Shown piece by piece: positions 1 through 5,034 of a stretch of 8,249 nt of DNA. Made by a program: the position numbers and the translations under genes. The stretch is from Pseudolabrys sp. (GTDB lineage Bacteria; Pseudomonadota; Alphaproteobacteria; Rhizobiales; Xanthobacteraceae). The stretch is taken from positions 1-8,249 of the forward strand of contig JAHCKF010000140.1 in NCBI GenBank assembly GCA_026125925.1. Direction: 5' to 3'. The notes beneath the pieces were generated by a model. It made no database searches. It saw only the letters and a list, made by a program, of their open reading frames with translations, and was not told the origin of the DNA. Every line of letters starts with the position of its first letter. Positions within the stretch are counted from its first letter, which is position 1.

Positions 1-60
1 GTCGCCAACATTGCCGCCGAGGGCGAGATAGGCGCGCACCGGCGCCGCCTCGGCGCTCAC
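1..60 (-). CDS. folK: FolK (HPPK), N-terminal fragment cut by the window edge
   Basis: Reading the minus strand from position 60 gives a GTG start and 20 open codons to the window edge, containing the segment AYLALGGNVGD. This is the hallmark N-terminal strand and loop of 6-hydroxymethyl-7,8-dihydropterin pyrophosphokinase, which usually reads LGSNxGD (here GGN). The enzyme transfers pyrophosphate from ATP to the pterin made by FolB, giving the substrate of FolP. The GTG overlaps the folB stop codon as GTGA (60-57). An AAGG Shine-Dalgarno core (71-68) sits seven bases upstream, which supports the GTG start and translational coupling to folB. Only about an eighth of the protein is visible. The call rests on this motif plus the folP-folB-folK order, which is common in proteobacteria. 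Confidence 0.85.
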   Translation of the reverse strand, partial: MSAEAAPVRAYLALGGNVGD

Positions 61-434
61 GAGCGGGCCTTGCCGCGGCTGCGGGTGAGGGTGACGCCGA
101 CATCGCTGAAGGTCGCGGCGATCGGCGCATGCGGCTTGTGGATCGTCACTGCGACGGCGAGCACGCGCGGGAAGGCGGCGAGCACGGCGTCGGCGACGGC
201 GCCGCCGGCGGCTTCGATGAGGCGGAAGCGCTGGCCGGTGAAAGCCTTGTCGACGCACTGCGCGACGTCGGCGTAGGACACGGTGTCCTTGACCTTGTCC
301 GAGCGCGCGGCATCGGACAGATCGACGTCGAGGTCGAGATCGAGCGTGAAGGTCTGGCCGACCTTGCCCTCATGCGGCATGACGCCGTGATAGGCGTGCA
401 GCGCCAGTCCGCGAATGAAAATCCGATCGGTCAT
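57..434 (-). CDS. folB: Dihydroneopterin aldolase FolB
   Basis: A 125-residue protein, the normal length for this small cytosolic enzyme. It cleaves 7,8-dihydroneopterin to 6-hydroxymethyl-7,8-dihydropterin and glycolaldehyde in folate synthesis. Visible family features are the N-terminal strand IFIRGLALHAYHGV, the E22 region (HEGKVGQTF), DTVSYADV with Tyr54, the LIE segment with Glu74 that anchors the pterin, and the late HKPHAPI segment with Lys100, the expected catalytic lysine. The ATG overlaps the folP stop as ATGA (434-431). GAGAAGG (448-442) lies seven bases upstream, so the start is well supported. The stop overlaps the folK GTG. The gene sits in the middle of a coupled folP-folB-folK unit and should be expressed with its neighbours. 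Family assignment is firm. Some members also epimerise dihydroneopterin, which cannot be judged here. Confidence 0.95.
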   Translation of the reverse strand: MTDRIFIRGLALHAYHGVMPHEGKVGQTFTLDLDLDVDLSDAARSDKVKDTVSYADVAQCVDKAFTGQRFRLIEAAGGAVADAVLAAFPRVLAVAVTIHKPHAPIAATFSDVGVTLTRSRGKARS

Positions 435-1309
435 GGTGCGGCCTTCTCAATGGCGGCGATGACGCGCAGCGCCTGCACGGTTTCGGCGACGTCGTGGACG
501 CGCACGATTTCCGCGCCGTGATGCACGGCGTACAAATGGCTGGCCAGCGAGCCGCCGATGCGCTGGTCGGGCGGCGCCGCGCTGACCGAATTGATGAAAC
601 GCTTGCGCGAGGCGCCGACCAGCAGCGGCAGGCCGAACGCCTTGAATGCGGCGGTATGCGCCAGGCAGATGATGCTCTGCTCCGGCGTCTTGCCGAAGCC
701 GATGCCGGGGTCGAGCACGATGTTCTCACGGGCGACGCCGGCCTCGGAGGCGATGGCGATCGAGCGCGCGAAGAAAGCTTCGACGTCGGCGACGATATCG
801 ATGCGCGGGTCGGCTTCATCGCGGTTATGCATAACGATCACCGGAACGCCGCGAGCGGCCACCACCTCGGCCATGTGGGCGTCGCGCTGGAGGCCCCAGA
901 CGTCGTTGGCAATCGTCGCGCCATTGTCGAGCGCCCAGGCCGCGACCTCGGACTTGAACGAGTCGATCGAGACGGGGAGCCCGAGTTTGACCACCGCCGG
1001 GAGGACGGGCTTCAGCCGTTCCATTTCGTCCGCTGCGGTGACCGGCCGCATGCCATCGTAAGGCCGCGTCGATTCCGCGCCGATATCGAGGATGTCGGCG
1101 CCTTGCGCCGCCATTTCTTCGGCATGAGCGATGGCACGCTTCGGATCGAGGTATTGACCGCCGTCGGAAAAGGAATCCGGCGTGACGTTGAGAATGCCCA
1201 TCACCAGCGGGCGGCCGCGCTTGAGCAGCGCCGCGAGCGGCGGCGCCGCAGGCGGAGGGAGATCAGGGGGCGTTTTGGCGGTGCGGGCCGGCTCCATCGG
1301 CCTTGGCAT
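431..1309 (-). CDS. folP: Dihydropteroate synthase FolP
   Basis: A 292-residue cytosolic TIM-barrel enzyme that condenses 6-hydroxymethyl-dihydropterin pyrophosphate with p-aminobenzoate to give dihydropteroate; it is the sulfonamide target. All classical motifs are present in order: MGILNVTPDSFSDGG (residues 37-51), DIGAESTRP (75-83), SIDSFK (114-119), NDV (135-137), MHN (160-162), DPGIGFGK (200-207), GASRKRF (232-238) and the C-terminal RVH (270-272). A Pro/Ala-rich leader of about 30 residues precedes the barrel. The start is uncertain: ATG at 1309 has no clear ribosome-binding site, while the ATG four codons later (1297) has AAGG at 1304-1301. An in-frame TGA just upstream rules out a much longer form. 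The stop overlaps the folB start (ATGA). It is 52 bases downstream of the DUF4332 gene on the same strand. Confidence 0.96.
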   Translation of the reverse strand: MPRPMEPARTAKTPPDLPPPAAPPLAALLKRGRPLVMGILNVTPDSFSDGGQYLDPKRAIAHAEEMAAQGADILDIGAESTRPYDGMRPVTAADEMERLKPVLPAVVKLGLPVSIDSFKSEVAAWALDNGATIANDVWGLQRDAHMAEVVAARGVPVIVMHNRDEADPRIDIVADVEAFFARSIAIASEAGVARENIVLDPGIGFGKTPEQSIICLAHTAAFKAFGLPLLVGASRKRFINSVSAAPPDQRIGGSLASHLYAVHHGAEIVRVHDVAETVQALRVIAAIEKAAP

Positions 1310-1361
1310 GGCGCGCCGGGACGGAGCCTGTCAAGACAGAGGGTAACCGGGCGCTGCGCGA

Positions 1362-1772
1362 TCAGCGATACGAAATCTTGAGCGGCAGTTCCTTGGCGTG
1401 CTCGATCCAGCGCTCGACCAGTTTCTCGGACGGCGGAATGCGAACGACGCGGTGCTTCTTGTTGGCCTGGGCGAGGGACGCGGCGAGGTTCTTCGGGTTC
1501 CTGTAGGACAGCTCTTTCACCGTATCGACGCCGGCATAGTGCAGCAGCAGGGCGTACTCTCTGCTCACGCCCCGGACGCGCATGCGGTCGGCACCGTTGG
1601 CCCAGCAAAGCAATTGCTTTTCGTCGAACTGGGTCTTTTCGGCCAGCAATTTGCGGCCTTTGACGGTGCGGGCTCTCTCCAGCAGCGTGCCGGTCGAGCG
1701 GATTCCCGCCGATCGAAGGGCGGCCACGGCATGGCCGTCGATCCCTTGCAGGTCGGTGATGGGATAGGACAT
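1362..1772 (-). CDS. DUF4332 protein with two helix-hairpin-helix-like segments
   Basis: A 136-residue protein that I recognise as DUF4332-like; its biochemical role is unknown. Two segments resemble the helix-hairpin-helix fold seen in DNA-binding proteins: LQGIDGHAVAALRSAGI near residues 8-24 and VRGVSREYALLLHYAGV near 66-82. Each is followed by a helix with a leucine/alanine pattern. The protein is basic (K/R-rich at 36-46 and 104-121), with no signal peptide or membrane segment, so a cytosolic, possibly nucleic-acid-binding protein is a fair inference. GGAG (1782-1779) lies six bases before the ATG and supports the start. It lies 50 bases after the small upstream gene and 52 bases before folP, all on the same strand, so co-transcription with the folate genes is plausible. 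I see no link to folate chemistry. Confidence 0.8.
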   Translation of the reverse strand: MSYPITDLQGIDGHAVAALRSAGIRSTGTLLERARTVKGRKLLAEKTQFDEKQLLCWANGADRMRVRGVSREYALLLHYAGVDTVKELSYRNPKNLAASLAQANKKHRVVRIPPSEKLVERWIEHAKELPLKISYR

Positions 1773-1822
1773 CCGTCGCTCCAGACCGGTCTCGAAATGT
1801 GCTGATGATCGATGGTGGAGCG

Positions 1823-2185
1823 TCAGACGAACTGACTGAGGCCGGGGATCGAGCCGACGATTTCGCCGATCGTGTCTTCACCGACCTTCTCTCGCGCGAA
1901 GGCAATCGTTTCCTTGGTCACCGCTTGCACCTGACCCATGGTCAGACCGGCCGCCATCATGCGGCTGCCGGCGCCCATCAGGCCGCCCATGGAAAACATG
2001 CCGCCGCCGGATTCCTGCGCACCCTTCAACAGCGCTGCCCCATCGGGAAGGCTGTCGATCAGGGCCTGGACCTTGTCGGCTGGGCCCTCCTTCTGCAGGA
2101 AGTCAAGAATGATACCGAGAGCTTTTTCCGCAGTCGGCTGATCGATGCCGACGTTGGCTACAAAACGGGCGACGAGTTCGTTCAT
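1823..2185 (-). CDS. Small conserved hypothetical protein, DUF2267/DUF2780-like
   Basis: A 120-residue protein of unknown function. The N-terminal half is an amphipathic helical domain (ELVARFVANVGIDQPTAEKA, then ALGIILDFLQKEGP to about residue 45). A flexible Gly/Met-rich stretch follows, about residues 58-83, with six Met and eleven Gly. The C-terminal half is helical (MGQVQAVTKETIAFAREK) and ends in IPGLSQFV. This layout matches small proteins common in Rhizobiales that, from memory, are filed under DUF2267 or DUF2780; I cannot tell which without a profile search. No signal peptide or clear membrane helix is visible, though the Gly/Met stretch is mildly hydrophobic. GAGGGGAA directly upstream of the ATG is a strong ribosome-binding site. 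It is the first gene of the leftward run that continues into the DUF4332 gene and folP-folB-folK. Confidence 0.75.
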   Translation of the reverse strand: MNELVARFVANVGIDQPTAEKALGIILDFLQKEGPADKVQALIDSLPDGAALLKGAQESGGGMFSMGGLMGAGSRMMAAGLTMGQVQAVTKETIAFAREKVGEDTIGEIVGSIPGLSQFV

Positions 2186-2603
2186 GTTCCCCTCACATCC
2201 TCGTTACAGACCGCGAGGTTGCAAAACATATTGAGCGTTTTTGGGCGATGTTGACAAGCATGATGCAAGGCGCACCGCAAAATAGTCTGACGTTCGGTGA
2301 TGACGCGCAATCGGTACGGCACGGATTACCCGGCGGCTGTGACGACCATCACATATTCAGCCGGATCGCGATATGCCTTATGCCGCCGGCCCTTCCAATC
2401 ATGTCTTGTGTTGAGGCCGGGCTGATATGCGAATGGGCGCGGCAATGGAAGACTTTTTGTGCCGCATTTGGCGGATAGCGGTCCGTCTTGACCGACTTCA
2501 CTTAAGAGTATCTGAATGTCGCGGTGCAAACGCATGACGTCCGCCCCGGTTGCGGTGCGGTTGGCCGCGTTTGACTGGAATTCGACTAAAAGGATTGGAG
2601 CCA
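2186..2603. other. Divergent intergenic region, likely promoters both ways
   Basis: 418 bases separate the start of the leftward run from the start of the M20 gene. Base composition is visibly less GC-rich than the flanking genes, as expected of regulatory DNA. For the minus strand there is a weak sigma-70-like pair: TTGTCA at 2257-2252 and CAATAT at 2233-2228, spacing 18, ending about 40 bases before the ATG. For the plus strand there is TTGACC at 2488-2493 with TATCTG at 2509-2514, spacing only 15. Neither is convincing alone. Small inverted repeats (CGGTC/GACCG at 2479-2494 and CCGGCC/GGCCGG at 2386-2420) are within chance. No tRNA, riboswitch or insertion sequence end is recognisable. A 92-codon minus-strand reading frame (2604-2326) crosses much of it, but it looks like chance or a decayed remnant. 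Confidence 0.6.
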
Positions 2604-3989
2604 ATGAGCAATTTGGACGCCGTTCTTGCCCGCATCGATCAGGATCTCGACAATAGTGTGGAGCGACTGTTTGCGTTGCTTCGGATTCCCTCCGTTTCGA
2701 CCGATCCAGCCTTCAAGGAGCAGTGCCGCGCCGCCGCCGAGCATGTGGCAGCGGACCTGAAGTCGATCGGTTTCGACGCCAGCGTCCGCCCGACCGCCGG
2801 TCACCCGGTGGTGGTTGGCAAATCGAACGGCGCCTCGGGGCCACACGTGCTGTTTTACGGGCATTACGACGTGCAGCCGGTCGATCCGCTCAATCTTTGG
2901 AAAACGCCGCCCTTTGAGCCGCGTATCGAGACCTTGCCGGGCGGCCGCAAGATCATCGTTGCCCGAGGCGCCTGCGACGACAAAGGGCAATTCATGACTT
3001 TCGTCGAAGCCTGCCGTGCCTACAAAGCAGTCACCGGCAAGCTGCCGCTCAACATCACCGCCATGATCGAGGGTGAGGAGGAATGCGGCTCGCGAAACCT
3101 GCCGGAATTCGTCCGCGACAATGCCGCCGAGTTCAAGCTCGACCTGGCGCTCGTCTGCGATACCGCGATGTGGGACGGCGATACCCCGGCAATCACGACC
3201 TCCTTGCGCGGCCTCGTCTACGAGGAAGTGAAGATCACCTGCGCCGATCGCGATCTGCACTCCGGCCAGTTCGGCGGCGCGGCGCAGAATCCGATCCGGC
3301 TGCTTGCCAAGATTCTCGGCGCGATGTGGGACGACAACAACCGCGTGACCATCCCGGGGTTCTACGACGGCGTCGATGACCTGCCGGCGGATATCAAGGC
3401 CGATCTCGCGGCCCTCGGCCTGACCGAGGCATCGTTCCTTGGTCCGATCGGGCTCAAGCATTCGGCGGGCGAGAAGGGCCGCCTGCTGATCGAGCAAATC
3501 ACGACGCGGCCGACAGCCGAGATCAACGGCATCATCGGCGGCTATACCGGCGAGGGCGCCAAGACCGTGATCCCGGGCGAAGCGTCGGCCAAGGTGTCCT
3601 TCCGCCTCGTGGGGCGCCAGGACCCGGCCAAGATCAAGGAGGCCTTCCGCCAGTTCGTCCGCGATCGTCTGCCTGACGATTGCCAGGTCGAATTCGGGAA
3701 TTTCGGCGCCGGCGCGGCGCTGCAGTTGTCGTTCGATAATCCGGCGTTGACCAAGGCGCGCGAGGTGCTGGGCGAGGAGTGGGGCCACAAGGCGGTGACC
3801 GTCGGCGCCGGCGGGTCGATCCCGATCGTCTCCGACTTCAAGAATGTGCTCGGCATGGATTCGCTGATGGTCGGCTTCGCGCTGGACGACGACCGCGTGC
3901 ACTCGCCGAACGAGAAGTTCGATCTCAAGTGCTTCCACAAGGGCATCCGTTCCTGGGCGCGGATCATTCACGCGCTGGCGCAACCCTGA
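2604..3989 (+). CDS. M20-family zinc metallopeptidase, probable dipeptidase
   Basis: A 461-residue, probably cytosolic, di-zinc hydrolase of the M20/M25/M40 family. The expected metal and catalytic residues are all present: GHYDVQP (His87, Asp89 catalytic partner), RGACDDKG (bridging Asp125), EGEEECGS (Glu159 general base, Glu160 ligand), CDTAMW (Asp186) and the late VHSPNE (His433). DLHSG (His219), in the dimerisation lid domain at about residues 200-390, matches the transition-state histidine. The motif set (HYDVQP, a tryptophan-containing WxTPPFEP, SLRGL, DLHSGxFGG) resembles the carnosinase / cytosolic non-specific dipeptidase branch (CNDP2, Dug1) more than DapE or ArgE, so peptide cleavage is the best guess; substrate is unproven. 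I chose ATG 2604 over an in-frame ATG at 2550 because AAGGA/GGAG lie just upstream and the family begins here. The gene stands alone between divergent and intergenic DNA. Confidence 0.9.
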   Translation: MSNLDAVLARIDQDLDNSVERLFALLRIPSVSTDPAFKEQCRAAAEHVAADLKSIGFDASVRPTAGHPVVVGKSNGASGPHVLFYGHYDVQPVDPLNLWKTPPFEPRIETLPGGRKIIVARGACDDKGQFMTFVEACRAYKAVTGKLPLNITAMIEGEEECGSRNLPEFVRDNAAEFKLDLALVCDTAMWDGDTPAITTSLRGLVYEEVKITCADRDLHSGQFGGAAQNPIRLLAKILGAMWDDNNRVTIPGFYDGVDDLPADIKADLAALGLTEASFLGPIGLKHSAGEKGRLLIEQITTRPTAEINGIIGGYTGEGAKTVIPGEASAKVSFRLVGRQDPAKIKEAFRQFVRDRLPDDCQVEFGNFGAGAALQLSFDNPALTKAREVLGEEWGHKAVTVGAGGSIPIVSDFKNVLGMDSLMVGFALDDDRVHSPNEKFDLKCFHKGIRSWARIIHALAQP

Positions 3990-3994
3990 GATAG

Positions 3995-4013
3995 AGGCGG
4001 CTATTTGCCGCCT
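3995..4013 (+). terminator. Short hairpin after the M20 gene, possible terminator
   Basis: AGGCGGC (3995-4001), a five-base loop TATTT and GCCGCCT (4007-4013) form a perfect seven-base-pair GC-rich stem six bases after the M20 stop codon. Position and stability suit a transcript end. There is no T-run after the stem, however, so it is not a classical intrinsic terminator; it could instead protect the mRNA 3' end, or be chance. Confidence 0.4.
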
Positions 4014-4062
4014 GCGACACCAAGGCTGCCGCCGGTCATGAAACCGTTGCGAAAAACGGCCA

Positions 4063-4088
4063 TTCTTGGTTGTTTGGACAACCGAGAA
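4063..4088 (+). promoter_or_regulatory. 11-bp inverted repeat immediately upstream of ppk2
   Basis: Positions 4063-4073 and 4078-4088 pair over eleven consecutive bases (ten Watson-Crick and one G.T at 4067/4084) around a four-base loop TTGG. The perfect core is GGTTGT-TTGG-ACAACC. The right arm ends ten bases before the ppk2 ATG at 4099 and contains GAGAA (4084-4088), the only Shine-Dalgarno-like purine stretch available. As RNA it would be a stem that hides the ribosome-binding site; as DNA it has the symmetry of a dimeric repressor operator. No T-run follows on either strand, so an intrinsic terminator is unlikely. Function is inferred from position and symmetry only. Confidence 0.5.
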
Positions 4089-4098
4089 CGATCTCACC

Positions 4099-5031
4099 AT
4101 GACCGACAGAGACGAACTGAAAGCCGCCGACCTCAACGGCCAGGACTGGCTCGAAGCCGAGCTCGCCGACACGCTGGACGAGGACTATGAGCTCGAGCTG
4201 TCCGAGCCCGCGCTCTCCGAAGAGCTGCGCAAGGTCTACAAGCGCACGCATCCGCCGACGATCGCACGGCCTGAGTATTTCCGTAACCTGTTGCGGCTGC
4301 AGGCCGAGCTGATCAAGCTTCAGGACTGGGTGGTGCACACCCGGCAGAAGATCGTCGTCGTCTTCGAGGGCCGCGACTCTGCCGGCAAGGGTGGCGTGAT
4401 CAAGCGCATCACCCAGCGACTCAATCCGCGGGTCTGTCGCGCGGTGGCGCTGCCGGCGCCGAATGATCGCGAGAAATCGCAGTGGTACTTCCAGCGCTAC
4501 GTGCCGCACCTGCCGGCCGGCGGCGAGATCGTGCTGTTCGACCGCTCCTGGTACAACCGCGCCGGTGTCGAGCGCGTGATGGGCTTTGCCACGCCCGACG
4601 AGGTCGAGCAGTTCTTCAAGGACGTGCCGGAGTTCGAACGCATGCTGGTGCGCTCGGGCATCACCCTGATCAAATACTGGTTCTCGATTACCGACGAGGA
4701 ACAGCAGATGCGCTTCCTCATGCGCATCCACGATCCGCTCAAGCAGTGGAAGTTGTCGCCGATGGACCTGCAATCGCGGGTGCGGTGGGAGGACTATACC
4801 CGAGCCAAGGAACAGATGTTCACGCGCACCAACATCCCGGAGGCGCCCTGGTACATCGTCGAAGGCAACGACAAGAAGCGGGCGCGCCTCAACTGCATCG
4901 ATCATCTGCTGCGGCAGATCCCGTACGAGCCGGTGCCGCACCAGGACATCGAATTGCCCGACCGCGTCTTCGACCCGAATTACGAGCGCAAGACGCTGCC
5001 GCCGGAATTGTACGTGCCGTCGAAATACTGA
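4099..5031 (+). CDS. ppk2: Polyphosphate kinase 2 (PPK2 family)
   Basis: A 310-residue cytosolic P-loop kinase that transfers phosphate between inorganic polyphosphate and nucleotides, mainly making NTP from NDP in this family. The one-domain core shows VVVFEGRDSAGKGG (Walker A, residues 86-99), the segment RVCRAVALPAPNDREKSQWY, the Walker B/catalytic segment VLFDRSWYNRAGVERV (145-160, Asp148), KYWFSI (192-197), and the lid segment with MRIHDPLKQWKLSPMD and an EDYTRAKEQM helix. Length and sequence style match single-domain class I enzymes such as rhizobial PPK2; the preferred nucleotide cannot be read from sequence. The first 50 or so residues are very acidic and precede the core. I chose ATG 4099 because an upstream in-frame TTG (4066) lies inside the inverted repeat and adds no family sequence. 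It converges with opgH, stop to stop, three bases apart. Confidence 0.95.
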   Translation: MTDRDELKAADLNGQDWLEAELADTLDEDYELELSEPALSEELRKVYKRTHPPTIARPEYFRNLLRLQAELIKLQDWVVHTRQKIVVVFEGRDSAGKGGVIKRITQRLNPRVCRAVALPAPNDREKSQWYFQRYVPHLPAGGEIVLFDRSWYNRAGVERVMGFATPDEVEQFFKDVPEFERMLVRSGITLIKYWFSITDEEQQMRFLMRIHDPLKQWKLSPMDLQSRVRWEDYTRAKEQMFTRTNIPEAPWYIVEGNDKKRARLNCIDHLLRQIPYEPVPHQDIELPDRVFDPNYERKTLPPELYVPSKY

Positions 5032-5034
5032 GTG

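Noticed and set aside
1329..1334. Perfect minus-strand TTGACA -35 box just before folP
   Set aside because: No -10-like hexamer is found at 16-18 bases; the sequence there is GC-rich and already at the folP start codon, so it cannot drive folP as a sigma-70 promoter.
494..1381. 295-codon plus-strand open frame opposite folP
   Set aside because: Antisense to the complete dihydropteroate synthase; composition is that of a shadow frame.
1783..1792. 10-bp palindrome AGACCGGTCT before the DUF4332 gene
   Set aside because: Palindromes of this length are expected several times by chance in a window of this size, and no second copy was seen.
2550..2603. In-frame N-terminal extension of the M20 protein (18 residues)
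   Set aside because: The added residues do not look like family sequence and the ATG at 2604 has AAGGA/GGAG just upstream, so the shorter start is preferred.
2326..2604. 92-codon minus-strand frame in the intergenic region
   Set aside because: No recognised domain, no clear ribosome-binding site, and its start overlaps the ribosome-binding site of the M20 gene. It may be a decayed remnant but cannot be supported as a gene.
4044..4059. CCGTT/AACGG hairpin between the M20 gene and ppk2
   Set aside because: Only five base pairs with a six-base loop; too weak and common to call.
2586..4172. 528-codon minus-strand open frame opposite the M20 gene
   Set aside because: It is antisense to a gene with complete catalytic motifs; its translation is rich in Arg, Ala, Gly and His with no recognisable domain. 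Typical of high-GC antisense frames.
4038..4190. Short plus-strand frame starting ATG 4038 that runs into ppk2
   Set aside because: Overlaps the ppk2 start in another frame, is Arg-rich and has no supporting ribosome-binding site.
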